A stretch of DNA of 64,000 nucleotides from Streptomyces xanthochromogenes (GTDB lineage Bacteria > Actinomycetota > Actinomycetes > Streptomycetales > Streptomycetaceae), in the NCBI RefSeq assembly GCF_014650455.1, contig NZ_BMUZ01000015.1:132257-196256 (forward strand), read 5' to 3'. Every line of letters begins with the position of its first letter. Position 1 is the stretch's first letter. The position numbers were made by a program, and so were the translations under genes. The notes beneath the pieces were generated by a model that worked only from the letters and a program-made list of their open reading frames with translations, was not told where the DNA came from and did not search any database. Shown one piece after another: positions 41,395 through 49,969 of the stretch.

Positions 41395-42541
41395 GGTCGG
41401 TCCTTTCCTCATCCGGAGGCGAAACAGAAGGCGAAACAGAAGGCGAAGCAGAAGGTGAGGCAGAAGAAGGTGAGGCAGAAGGCGAAACGGACGGCGAGGT
41501 GGAAAGCGAGGTGGAAAGCGCGGCAGAAGGCGACGCAGGACGCGTCGAAACCGTCTGCGGGGGCCGCTGGTGCGTGGCCCGCGCGCGGACCGCGTCGAGC
41601 AGGCCCGCCTGCTCCAGGCACTCCCCGGCGTCCGGCGACTCGACGGCACCGGAACGCACCGCACGGACGAACGCCTGGACAGTGGCGGCCACTTGGTCGT
41701 GCGGGGCCAGGGTCAGCTCGCGCGGCCCGTGCGCGTCCGTGATCCACACCGCCGGCTTGTGGTCGGCGGGCGGCGTGAACGCCGGCTCGACGCGGATCCG
41801 CCCCTCGCTGCCCCACAGTTCGTACGCCGAGCGGTAGGCGTGCTCCATGCCGAAGGCCAGCTGCCCGAGCACCCCGGAAGGCGAGCGGACCAGCACCGCG
41901 CCGGACGTCTCCACCGCCGAGCCGCCCGAGCTCTCCAGGGCGGCGCCGACGATCTCCAGGCCCGCGCCCAGGAAGTACAGGGCGGCCCGCACCGGGTAGT
42001 AGCCGACGTCCAGCAGGGCGCCGCCGCCCAGTTCCGGGCGGTGCCTGATGTTCCCGGCCGGCAGGGCCGGGATCGCGAACGCGGCGCTGAACGCGCGGAG
42101 TTGACCGATCGCGCCGCTCGTCACCAGCTCCCGTACCACCGAGTGCTGGGGATGATGGACGAACATGACGTTCTCCATCAGGACCAGGCCCGAGGCGCGC
42201 GCCAGGCCGAGCAGTGCCTCGGTGGTCGGCCGGTCGGCGGTGAGCGGCTTCTCGGCCAGGACGTGCTTGCCCGCGCGCAGCGCCCGGCCCGCCCACTCGG
42301 CGTGCAGGGAGATGGGCAGGGGCACGTACACCGCGTCCACGTCGTCCCGCGTGAGGACCGCGTCGTAGGACTCGACTGCCGCGCAGCCGAACTGCTCCGC
42401 GACCTCCCGAGCGCGGCCGCCGTCCCGGCTCGCCACCGCGGTCAGCTCGATGTCCGGGTCGGCCGCCATGGCGGGCAGCACCCGACGGCGGGCGATGTCG
42501 GCGGTGCCGAGGACGGCGATGCGCAGGGGTCGATCAGTCAT
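41381..42541 (-). CDS. dTDP-hexose 3-ketoreductase (Gfo/Idh/MocA family)
   Basis: The 386-aa protein has the Rossmann start IAVLGTADIARRRVLPAMA, the EKPL catalytic-lysine block (HVLAEKPLTADRP) and GGGALLDVGYYPVRA. This fits the NDP-hexose 3-ketoreductases of deoxysugar pathways, which work right after the 2,3-dehydratase. The last ~55 residues are a Ser/Pro repeat tail (SPSVSPSASPS) from a nucleotide microsatellite, far beyond the normal family end near residue 325. It overlaps the 2,3-dehydratase gene by eight bases. Confidence 0.85.
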   Translation of the reverse strand: MTDRPLRIAVLGTADIARRRVLPAMAADPDIELTAVASRDGGRAREVAEQFGCAAVESYDAVLTRDDVDAVYVPLPISLHAEWAGRALRAGKHVLAEKPLTADRPTTEALLGLARASGLVLMENVMFVHHPQHSVVRELVTSGAIGQLRAFSAAFAIPALPAGNIRHRPELGGGALLDVGYYPVRAALYFLGAGLEIVGAALESSGGSAVETSGAVLVRSPSGVLGQLAFGMEHAYRSAYELWGSEGRIRVEPAFTPPADHKPAVWITDAHGPRELTLAPHDQVAATVQAFVRAVRSGAVESPDAGECLEQAGLLDAVRARATHQRPPQTVSTRPASPSAALSTSLSTSPSVSPSASPSSASPSASPSVSPSVSPPDEERTDRDRD

Positions 42542-43991
42542 CCGTCAGATGTCCCATGGCGTTGAGGCAGGCGAGGAGGGTCCGGGCCTGCACATTGACG
42601 TAGTGGCCGTGCTTGATCAGTGCTGTGAGCTGACTGACCGTCACCCACTGGTAGCCGGTGGGCGGTTCGATGGGGGCTTCCTGCTCGTCGGCCTCGATGA
42701 CCAGGTAGCGGTTCTCCGCGTAGAGGAACCGGCCGCCCTCCTCCGAGTGGATGGCGTCGTAGCGGATGCGCTCGGAGTCCGCGCCCAGGACGAGGTCCAG
42801 GAACGGCGGGCGGACCTGGAGGCCCTCGAAGTTGTCCGGGGAGCACTGCACGGTGGGGGCCAGCTCGACCGTGTCGAGGAAGCCGCCCTCGACCTTGGCG
42901 TTGGCCAGGACGTGCAGCACACCGTCGAAGGAGCGGGCGAGGAAGGCGGCGATGCCCCGGCTGCACGGCTCGATCAGGGGCTGCGTCCAACTGGTGACCT
43001 CGCGGTTGCCGGCCTGCACCTCGACCGCGACCACGTTGAACCAGCGGCCGTCGTCCTTGCCGATGCGCGCCTCGTCGCGGGTCCAGCCCGGCACGTCGTC
43101 CAGCGGTATCCGGTCCGCCTGCACGTCGTAGCGCGAGCGCTCGGAGGTGAACCAGGACAGCAGGTCGACGTCGGTGAGCAGGGCGCCGGCGTGCGGGTCG
43201 CGCGAGCGGGCCAGGGACTGGCTGAACTCGTCCCCGCGGACGCCGCCCGCGCTGTAGGCGGGCAGACAGGCAAGTACGGTGCGCGAGTCCATGTTCACCA
43301 GGTTGTCCTGGTGCAGGAGTTCGGAGATCTGGCCCAGGGTCAGCCAGCAGAAGTCCTCGTCGAGCGGGACGTCGCCGTCCACCTCGACGATCATGTTGCG
43401 GTTGCTCTTGTGGTAGAACCACGAGCCGTGCTCGGACTGGAGTACGTCGGCGAGGATGCGGCCCCGCCCACTGCCCGTGAAGTACTCGATGTACTTCACG
43501 TCCGTACCCTGGTGGACCTTGGTGTAGTTGCTGCGGGTGGCCTGCACGGTGGGGGAGAGCTGGAGCAGGTTGCGGTTGCCCGGCTCCATCTTGGCCTGCA
43601 TCAGGAAGTGCAGTACGCCGTCGAACTCCTTCACCAGGATGCCCAGGATGCCGACCTCGGGCTGCTTGATGATGGGCTGGTACCACTCCTTGTGCGGGCC
43701 GTCGTCGGTGGTGACGTGCAGCCCTTCGACGCTGAAGAAACGGCCGCTGGAGTGCACCAGGTTGCCGGTGTCCGGCTCGAAGGACCAGCCGCGCAGCTTG
43801 GAGAACGGGATGCGCTCGATGTGGAAGCGGCCCGCCTTCCTGCGCTCGGCGAACCAGTGGTGGAACTCCCCGGTGGTCAGGTGCCCGCCGGTGGTGGCCG
43901 CGGACGCCGCGATCCGGTCGGCGACCGACACCGGCTCACGGGGCTGGACCACCGGCTGAAGCTCAGTCAGCTCCGCAAGTGTCGACGACAT
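42534..43991 (-). CDS. dTDP-4-keto-6-deoxyhexose 2,3-dehydratase
   Basis: The 485-aa protein consists of two similar ~220-residue halves, as in EvaA/TylX3/SpnO. The halves share FFSVEGLHV / WFNVVAVEV, WYQPIIKQPEVGI / WTQPLIEPCSRGI and VLHFLMQAKMEPGN / VLHVLANAKVEGG; LAPTVQCSPDN and LSPTVQATRSN are the two copies of the signature. The enzyme removes the C2 hydroxyl, giving the 2-deoxy-3-keto sugar. Start ATG 43991 is preceded by GGAGAG. It is coupled to the 3-ketoreductase gene, matching the order of reactions. Confidence 0.93.
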   Translation of the reverse strand: MSSTLAELTELQPVVQPREPVSVADRIAASAATTGGHLTTGEFHHWFAERRKAGRFHIERIPFSKLRGWSFEPDTGNLVHSSGRFFSVEGLHVTTDDGPHKEWYQPIIKQPEVGILGILVKEFDGVLHFLMQAKMEPGNRNLLQLSPTVQATRSNYTKVHQGTDVKYIEYFTGSGRGRILADVLQSEHGSWFYHKSNRNMIVEVDGDVPLDEDFCWLTLGQISELLHQDNLVNMDSRTVLACLPAYSAGGVRGDEFSQSLARSRDPHAGALLTDVDLLSWFTSERSRYDVQADRIPLDDVPGWTRDEARIGKDDGRWFNVVAVEVQAGNREVTSWTQPLIEPCSRGIAAFLARSFDGVLHVLANAKVEGGFLDTVELAPTVQCSPDNFEGLQVRPPFLDLVLGADSERIRYDAIHSEEGGRFLYAENRYLVIEADEQEAPIEPPTGYQWVTVSQLTALIKHGHYVNVQARTLLACLNAMGHLTDD

Positions 43992-44042
43992 GTACGCTCT
44001 CTCCTCGTCAGGGGTGCTCGGGTTGAGGGGTGTCTGAGTCCG

Positions 44043-45344
44043 TCACCAGCCGGCGACGAAGTCCCGGATCGAGGCCGTCATGAAGTCGGTGTGCTCGTCG
44101 GTGAGGCCGGGGTAGACGCCGATCCAGAAGGTCTGCTCGGTGATGATGTCGGAGTTGGTCAGATCGCCCACGATCCGGTGCGGGGCGTCCACGTAGGCGG
44201 GCTGACGGGTCAGGTTGCCGGCGAACAGGTTGCGGGTGCCGATCTTCCGCTCCTCCAGGAAGTTCACCAACTCCTTGCGCTTGAACGGCGCGTCGGGGTC
44301 GACGGTGATGACGAAACCGAACCAGCTGGGCTCGCTGCCGAGGGTGGCCTCCGGCAGGATCAGGTGCGGGACGCCCTCCAGGCCCTCCCGCAGGCGCTGC
44401 CAGTTGTGGCGGCGGGCGGCGGTGAAGTCGTCGACCTTGTCGAGCTGCGTCAGACCGAGCGCGGCCTGCAGATCGGTGGCCTTCAGGTTGTAGCCGATGT
44501 GCGAGTAGATGTACTTGTGGTCGTAGCCGGCCGGCAGGGTGCCCAGCTGGTACTGGAAGCGCTTGAAGCAGCGGTCGCTCTCGCCCGGCTCGCACCAGCA
44601 GTCCCGGCCCCAGTCGCGCAGCGACTCCACGATGCGGGCGAGCGCCAGGTTCGACGTCAGTACGCAGCCGCCCTCGCCCATCGTCAGGTGGTGCGCGGGG
44701 TAGAAGCTGACGGTCGTCAAGTCGCCGAAGGTGCCGGTGAGTTGACCGTTGTAGAGCGAGCCGACCGCGTCGCAGTTGTCCTCGACGAGGAAGAGGTCGT
44801 TCTCCTCGGCGATCTGCGCGACCTCGGCGACCTCGAACGGGTTGCCGAGCGCGTGCGCGACCATGATGGCCCGCGTCTTGGGGCCGACGGCCGCCTTGAT
44901 GCGCTCGGCGGTCGTGTTGTACGTCTTCAGCTCGACGTCCACGAAGACCGGGATGAGACCGTTCTGCAGGATCGGGTTGACGGTGGTGGGGAAGCCCGCG
45001 GCCACCGTGATGACCTCGTCGCCGGGCTTGAGGCGGCGGTCCTCCAGGTGCGGCGAGGTGAGCGCCGACATGGCGAGCAGGTTGGCCGAGGAACCGGAGT
45101 TCACCAGGTGGGCCTTGCGCCGCTTCATGTAGCGGGCGAAGCGGGACTCGAACTTGCGGGAGCTGGTGCCGGCGGCTATCCGCATGTCGAGCGCCGCCTC
45201 CACCAGCGCCACCCGGTCCGCCGGCTCCAGGACCGCGCCGGACGGCCAGATCTCGCTGACCCCCGGCACGAACTCGCGGGACGGCTCCTTCTCGAGGTGG
45301 TACTCCCGCACAGAATCGAGAATCCGTGCCTTGGTGTCACTCAT
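44043..45344 (-). CDS. PMP/[2Fe-2S] dTDP-hexose 3-dehydratase (DdhC/SpnQ/UrdQ family)
   Basis: The 433-aa protein has an aminotransferase fold, but the PLP lysine is replaced by His 218 (FYPAHHLTMGEGG), the hallmark of C3-deoxygenating enzymes. The [2Fe-2S] cysteines C191, C249, C251 and C259 give the exact C-x57-C-x-C-x7-C spacing of the E1 family. It removes the C3 hydroxyl, making 3-deoxy sugars. The start is ATG 45344 with GGAGG eight bases upstream. No dedicated reductase partner is seen nearby; related SpnQ uses the host ferredoxin/flavodoxin system. The sugar is thus likely 2,3,6-trideoxy. Confidence 0.95.
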   Translation of the reverse strand: MSDTKARILDSVREYHLEKEPSREFVPGVSEIWPSGAVLEPADRVALVEAALDMRIAAGTSSRKFESRFARYMKRRKAHLVNSGSSANLLAMSALTSPHLEDRRLKPGDEVITVAAGFPTTVNPILQNGLIPVFVDVELKTYNTTAERIKAAVGPKTRAIMVAHALGNPFEVAEVAQIAEENDLFLVEDNCDAVGSLYNGQLTGTFGDLTTVSFYPAHHLTMGEGGCVLTSNLALARIVESLRDWGRDCWCEPGESDRCFKRFQYQLGTLPAGYDHKYIYSHIGYNLKATDLQAALGLTQLDKVDDFTAARRHNWQRLREGLEGVPHLILPEATLGSEPSWFGFVITVDPDAPFKRKELVNFLEERKIGTRNLFAGNLTRQPAYVDAPHRIVGDLTNSDIITEQTFWIGVYPGLTDEHTDFMTASIRDFVAGW

Positions 45345-45383
45345 CTTGGCTGCCTCCATGGTCGTCAGTTCGGCACGAAGCCC

Positions 45384-46451
45384 TCAGCGGTGATCCGACA
45401 CGGCCATACTTGTGGGGACGACTTGAAGGGCACTGGACAACGGCTCGCGATGCGCGGTGGACCCGGTGCTCGGGGCGCCGGGCGACGGCCCGCGCTCGAC
45501 GGCGACGCGTGCGTGGGCGAGCAGATCGCGCAGCGAGTCGTCCAGGCTGCGCCGCGGTGACCAGCCCAGGAGCCGCTCGGCGCGCCCGATGTCCATGCGC
45601 TGCCACTCGGCCTCCGGCGGCCTGCCGCCCGCGCTCGGCGCCTCCACGATCTCGGCGGCCGCGCCCGCGAGCTCGGTCAGGCGCAGGACCAGACTGCGGA
45701 CCGAAGTCGCCTGCCCACCACCGATGTTGAGCACCCGTCCGCTGGCGTCGGAGCGGGCCGCGGCGAGCGCCGCGTCCGCCACGTCGCGTACGTCCACGAA
45801 GTCGCGGTGGGCGAGCAGCGGGGCGAGCCGCAGCGGCTCGGGGGCGGAGGTGGCGAGATGGTGGGCCACCATGCCGAGGAGGCTGGCCCGGTGGGTGCCG
45901 GGCCCCGACACGTTCGACACGCGCAGCACCAGGCCCTCCGCCGCGCCCGCCGCCGTCGCCTCCAGGAGCGCGCGGGCCCCGGCGAGCTTCGAGCGGCCGT
46001 ACGGGGTGACCGGTGCGGTCGGGGTGTCCTCGGTGATCCCGGTGCGCGGCACCGGGCCGTACTCGTGCACGGAGCCGAGCTGGATGAGCCGGGGCCGCCC
46101 GGCCAGCGGGGCGGTCGCGGCGACCAGGCGCTCCACCAGCTCGGCGTTGGCGCGCGTCATGTCGTCCTCGGTGGCCTGCCACACCGCGCCCGCGGCGTTC
46201 ACCACCACCTCGGCGGCGCGCTCGTCGAGCAGCGCCGCGATGCGGTCCGGCTCGGCGCCCACCACGTCAAGTGCCGCTCTTTCGTAGGGAGTTGCGGGCC
46301 CTCGTACGCTGCGGGCGACACCCGTCACCCGCCAGCCCGCCGCGTCGAACACCTCGCAGACGTGCCGGCCCACGAAACCCGTGGCGCCGAGCACCACCAC
46401 CGATCCGGCGCCGCCGCCCCTGCCGCCTGCTCTTCGGTCGTTCACCGACAC
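45384..46451 (-). CDS. dTDP-4-keto-hexose 4-ketoreductase (SDR/epimerase family)
   Basis: The 355-aa protein has GATGFVGRHVCE (NAD(P)-binding), a catalytic Ser region (LGSVHEYGPV) and Tyr-x3-Lys (YGRSK). HRDFVDVRDVADA is typical of the extended SDR family. In the deoxysugar pathway it should reduce the C4 ketone last. The start is GTG 46451 with AGGAGG eight bases upstream; a longer frame lacks support. It precedes the 3-dehydratase gene by 39 bases. C4 configuration cannot be told. Confidence 0.85.
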   Translation of the reverse strand: MSVNDRRAGGRGGGAGSVVVLGATGFVGRHVCEVFDAAGWRVTGVARSVRGPATPYERAALDVVGAEPDRIAALLDERAAEVVVNAAGAVWQATEDDMTRANAELVERLVAATAPLAGRPRLIQLGSVHEYGPVPRTGITEDTPTAPVTPYGRSKLAGARALLEATAAGAAEGLVLRVSNVSGPGTHRASLLGMVAHHLATSAPEPLRLAPLLAHRDFVDVRDVADAALAAARSDASGRVLNIGGGQATSVRSLVLRLTELAGAAAEIVEAPSAGGRPPEAEWQRMDIGRAERLLGWSPRRSLDDSLRDLLAHARVAVERGPSPGAPSTGSTAHREPLSSALQVVPTSMAVSDHR

Positions 46452-46559
46452 CGTGGCTACCTCCTGTATGCGCGGTTTGAGCGGCACTGTGGCGGGTGGC
46501 GCTCGGGGACCGCTGGACAGGTGGTCATGCGGCGCTACCGGAACTTGAGTCGGGGCGCC

Positions 46560-46565
46560 TACCGT
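46560..46565 (+). promoter_or_regulatory. Candidate -10 box for leaderless 3,5-epimerase gene
   Basis: TACCGT lies eight bases before ATG 46574; no Shine-Dalgarno. The 122-bp gap is divergent with the 4-ketoreductase gene. Confidence 0.35.
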
Positions 46566-46573
46566 CCGCCACC

Positions 46574-47197
46574 ATGAGGATCGAAGAGACCGCCGTACCG
46601 GACGCGTACCGCATCATGCCGAAGCTGCTGACGGACCCCCGCGGCAGTTTCCACGAGTCATACCGCTACGACCTGCTCGCCGCCGAGACCGGCCACGAGT
46701 TCGTGCCGCGCCAGGTCAACTACTCGGCCTCCTCGCGCAACACGGTGCGCGGGCTGCACGGCGTGGCCATCCCGCCGGGCCAGGCCAAGCTGGTCAGCTG
46801 CGTGCGCGGGGCGCTCCTCGACGTCGTCGTCGACGTGCGCGTGGGCTCGCCCACGTTCGGCGAGCACGTGACCACGGTGCTCGACGCGCGGGACGGGCGG
46901 GCGATGTTCGTGGCGGAGGGGCTCGCGCACGGGTTCGTGGCGCTGACCGACGACACGTGCATCAGCTATCTCTGCTCCACCGAGTACGTGCCGGGCACGC
47001 AGCTCGATCTGCGGGCGTTCGACCCGGAGCTGGGGCTGCCGTGGTCGCGGTGGCTCACGGGGGACCCCGTACTGTCCGAGAAGGACGCGGGGGCTCCTAC
47101 CGTCGCGGAGGCCCTGGAACTCGGGTTGCTTCCCACGTACGCGCAGTGCCTTTCCCTCTACGGGAGGGATGCTGAGGGTTCGCGGCGCGCGGCCTAG
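46574..47197 (+). CDS. dTDP-4-keto-6-deoxyhexose 3,5-epimerase (RmlC family)
   Basis: The 207-aa cupin has FHESYRYDLLAAETG, QVNYSASSRNTVRGLHG (catalytic His), LLDVVVDVRVGSPTFG and GLAHGFVALTDD, then YLCSTEYVPG with the Tyr near the active site. It sets C3/C5 configuration and so can turn the D-sugar into the L-series. It is alone on the plus strand in a minus-strand cluster. With the other enzymes it suggests an L-sugar such as rhodinose among the products (inference). Confidence 0.9.
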   Translation: MRIEETAVPDAYRIMPKLLTDPRGSFHESYRYDLLAAETGHEFVPRQVNYSASSRNTVRGLHGVAIPPGQAKLVSCVRGALLDVVVDVRVGSPTFGEHVTTVLDARDGRAMFVAEGLAHGFVALTDDTCISYLCSTEYVPGTQLDLRAFDPELGLPWSRWLTGDPVLSEKDAGAPTVAEALELGLLPTYAQCLSLYGRDAEGSRRAA

Positions 47198-47204
47198 GTA
47201 CCGG

Positions 47205-47250
47205 GGGGCGCCGCCCCCCGGACCCCCCGCTCCTCGAACGCCGGAGGGGC
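47205..47250. repeat. Interspersed repeat fragment
   Basis: Short GC palindrome (GGGGGGCGCCGCCCCCC) followed by CTCCTCGAACGCCGG, which resembles CCTCAATCGCCGGACGGG at about 55592. Such pieces are common after Streptomyces genes. Confidence 0.5.
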
Positions 47251-47271
47251 CGATTCTTCCCCCGGCACCAG

Positions 47272-47309
47272 TTGGGCCCGCCACCGGACAATGTCCGGAG
47301 CGGGCCCAA
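47272..47309. terminator. Strong hairpin between convergent genes
   Basis: TTGGGCCCG (47272-47280) / CGGGCCCAA (47301-47309) with an inner CCGGAC/GTCCGG stem and AAT loop. TTTTCT follows on the plus strand. Confidence 0.85.
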
Positions 47310-47321
47310 TTGGCTTTTCTG

Positions 47322-48923
47322 CTAGGCGAGTTGACGGGATTCGGCGGGGTGGATTCCCAGGGAGGTCAGTGCGGTCGACGGGGACTCCTTCGCTGTGCCG
47401 CGCGCGGCCAGGTAGCCGTCGGGGCGGATCAGGAGCCAGGTGCCCGCGGGGGCGCCCAGAGCGGTGGACAGGTGGCCGGCCGGGTCGGACAGGGTGTCCG
47501 GGCCCGGGGTGTTGACCGTGCGGACGCGGACCGAGGGGCCGTAACGGTCCTCGGGGGCCGCGCCGAAGGTGAGCAACAGCCATTCGGGGCGCTGAAGTTC
47601 GGCGATGACCTCCTGCCAGCCGGGGCTGGTGACGAGGTCCGGCGCCGTGACGCGGGCCACGCGTTCGCCGGGGCGTACACCCGGCGAGGGCGCCGACGCG
47701 TGGGCCAGGGGACCCGCCGCGTAGCCGAGGCCGAGCGCCGACATGCCGCCCATGATCTTGCGCTGGATGCGGCCCTTGACCGGGGGCAGCGAGCGCAGCA
47801 CCGTGAACGCGGCGCGCAGTGCGGCCGCCGCCCTGCGGCTCTTGAGCTGGACCAGCATCGTCGCCATCTTGGTGGTGCGCAGCAACTCCGCGCCCACCGG
47901 CACCCGTTCGTCGCTGTAGCTGTCCAGGAGGGAGTCCGGGGCCTCGCCGCGCAGGACCGCGGCGAGTTTCCAGGACAGGTTGACCGCGTCCTGGACACCG
48001 GTGTTCATGCCCTGCCCGGAGGCCGGGCTGTGCACGTGCGCCGCGTCGCCGGCGAGCAGCACCCGGCCGTTGCGCATCTGGCCGATCATGCGCTGCTGGA
48101 TGGTGAACACCGAGACCCAGGAGGGTGATTCGACCACGGCGGGCCTGCCCGTACCCGTGCTGATCTTCGCCGCGAAGCGCCGGGCCACCATCGCGTCGTC
48201 GCCGCCGTAGGACGTCTCCGCGGTGTCGAGCAGACGCCACTTGCCGGGCTCGGGGAACGGCACCATCATCACGGTGCCGGTCGGGGTGCGCATCCAGTGG
48301 ATGCTGTCCTTCGGCAGGTCGCAGTGGACGGTGGCGTCCGCGATCAGCCAGGTCTCGCTCGATTCCCCTTCGAGCTTCAGGCCGAGCTGCTTGCGGATGG
48401 TGCTGTGGCCGCCGTCCGTGCCGACCAGCCAGTCGGCCGTGACGGTCTCGGTCGTGCCGTCGGTGTGGACGAGATGGGCCCGTACGCCGTCGGAGCCCAG
48501 GTCCTCGAACTCCGTGAGGCGCACGCCCCATTCGACCTCGACGCCCCGGCGGGCCGTCGCGGTGCGCAGCACCTCCTCCGTGATGACCTGGTCGACCATC
48601 AAGGTGAACGGGAAGCGGGTGGGCAGCCGGCTGTAGTCGGTGTCGAAACGGATCAGGCGGCGGCCGTTCTGGTGGAGCGTGAAGTGCTCCACCCGCTGGC
48701 CGCGCGGCAGCAGCTCGTCCAGGATGCCCATCTGGTCGTACGTCTCGAGGGTGCGGGCGTGTGTGGCGAGCGCCCGGCTGGTGGTGGCCGGGCCGGCCGC
48801 CGCGTCCACGAGCCGGACCCGGGCACCGTGCCGGGCCAGCTCGTGGGCGGCGCTGAGCCCGACCGGTCCGGCGCCCACGACCAGCACCTGGGGTGCGGGC
48901 GCCGTCTCGTTGAGCAGCGTCAC
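47322..48923 (-). CDS. FAD-dependent aromatic-type monooxygenase
   Basis: The 533-aa protein is a group A flavin monooxygenase (PF01494): VLVVGAGPVGLSAAHELARH near the start, WLVGTDGGHSTIRKQLGL (DG motif) and VLLAGDAAHVHSPASGQGMN (GD motif), plus a C-terminal thioredoxin-like domain. Relatives hydroxylate aromatic polyketides or phenols with NAD(P)H and O2. The start is GTG 48923 with AGGAGG upstream, overlapping the rmlB stop by four bases. It suggests an aromatic or enol-type part in the product. A resistance role (drug inactivation) is the main alternative. Confidence 0.85.
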   Translation of the reverse strand: MTLLNETAPAPQVLVVGAGPVGLSAAHELARHGARVRLVDAAAGPATTSRALATHARTLETYDQMGILDELLPRGQRVEHFTLHQNGRRLIRFDTDYSRLPTRFPFTLMVDQVITEEVLRTATARRGVEVEWGVRLTEFEDLGSDGVRAHLVHTDGTTETVTADWLVGTDGGHSTIRKQLGLKLEGESSETWLIADATVHCDLPKDSIHWMRTPTGTVMMVPFPEPGKWRLLDTAETSYGGDDAMVARRFAAKISTGTGRPAVVESPSWVSVFTIQQRMIGQMRNGRVLLAGDAAHVHSPASGQGMNTGVQDAVNLSWKLAAVLRGEAPDSLLDSYSDERVPVGAELLRTTKMATMLVQLKSRRAAAALRAAFTVLRSLPPVKGRIQRKIMGGMSALGLGYAAGPLAHASAPSPGVRPGERVARVTAPDLVTSPGWQEVIAELQRPEWLLLTFGAAPEDRYGPSVRVRTVNTPGPDTLSDPAGHLSTALGAPAGTWLLIRPDGYLAARGTAKESPSTALTSLGIHPAESRQLA

Positions 48924-49969
48924 TTCTGGCCCTCCTGCGGCGCGTGCTTGACCGCCTTCCACCAGCCGGGGTTGTCGCGGTACCAGGCGGCGGTCTCGGC
49001 GAGGCCGTCCTCGAACGAGATGCGCGGCGCGTAGCCGAGCTCCTCGGCGATCTTCGCCTCGCTGAGCGAGTAGCGCAGGTCGTGGCCCTTGCGGTCGGCG
49101 ACCCGGACCACCTTCGACCAGTCGTTGCCGGTCAGCTCCAGGAGGCGCTCGGTGATCTGGCGGTTGGTCTGCTCGTTGCCGCCGCCCACGTTGTAGATCT
49201 CGCCCGCGCGGCCCTTGGTGAGGACCAGCTGGATGGCGCGGCAGTGGTCGTCGACGTGCAGCCACTCGCGGATGTTGGCGCCCTCGCCGTACAGCGGGAC
49301 CGTCTCGCCCTCCAGGAGGTTGGTGACGAAGCGCGGTATCAGCTTCTCCGGGTGCTGGTAGGGCCCGTAGTTGTTGGAGCAGCGGGTGATCGACACGTTC
49401 AGGCCGTGGGTGCGCCAGTAGGCCCGGGTGATGAGGTCCGAGCCCGCCTTGGAGGCGGCGTACGGGGAGTTGGGAAGCAGTGGCCACTCCTCGGTCCAGG
49501 AGCCCTCGTCGATGGAGCCGTACACCTCGTCGGTGGAGACGTGCACCACGCGCCGGACGCCGGCGCGCAGCGCGGCCTCCATCACGTTCTGGGTGCCGCC
49601 CACGTTGGTGGCGATGAACTCGGCGGCCGACTCAAGCGAACGGTCCACGTGGGACTCGGCCGCGAAGTGCACGACCGCGTCGTGGCCCGGGAACAGCTCC
49701 AGGAGCAGCGGCAGGTCGCAGATGTCGCCCTCGACGAAGGTCAGCCGGGGGTGCGCGGCGGGCAGGTTCTCGCGGTTGCCCGCGTAGGTGAGCTTGTCGA
49801 GGACGGTGACCTCGGCGTTCTCGTAGCCCTCGTAGCCGCCCGCGAGCAGCGTGCGGACGTAGTGCGAGCCGATGAAGCCCGCGCCGCCGGTGACCAGGAT
49901 CTTGTTCAAGGCGCTCTTCTCCGTGCCGCTCTCGTCCGTACTGCTCGTCTCGGTGCCGGTGTTCGTCAT
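48920..49969 (-). CDS. rmlB: dTDP-glucose 4,6-dehydratase
   Basis: The 349-aa protein has KILVTGGAGFIGSHYVRTLL, HFAAESHVDRS, HVSTDEVYGS, YAASKAGSD (Tyr-x3-Lys) and NNYGPYQHPEKLIP. It makes dTDP-4-keto-6-deoxyglucose, the branch point for deoxysugars. A ~20-residue Ser/Thr-rich N-terminal extension precedes the core. It overlaps rmlA by four bases (ATGA) and the monooxygenase gene by four (GTGA). Confidence 0.96.
   Translation of the reverse strand: MTNTGTETSSTDESGTEKSALNKILVTGGAGFIGSHYVRTLLAGGYEGYENAEVTVLDKLTYAGNRENLPAAHPRLTFVEGDICDLPLLLELFPGHDAVVHFAAESHVDRSLESAAEFIATNVGGTQNVMEAALRAGVRRVVHVSTDEVYGSIDEGSWTEEWPLLPNSPYAASKAGSDLITRAYWRTHGLNVSITRCSNNYGPYQHPEKLIPRFVTNLLEGETVPLYGEGANIREWLHVDDHCRAIQLVLTKGRAGEIYNVGGGNEQTNRQITERLLELTGNDWSKVVRVADRKGHDLRYSLSEAKIAEELGYAPRISFEDGLAETAAWYRDNPGWWKAVKHAPQEGQK

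Noticed and set aside
42450..45560. 1036-codon plus-strand frame across three sugar genes
   Set aside because: Antisense shadow; all three minus-strand genes have exact family motifs.
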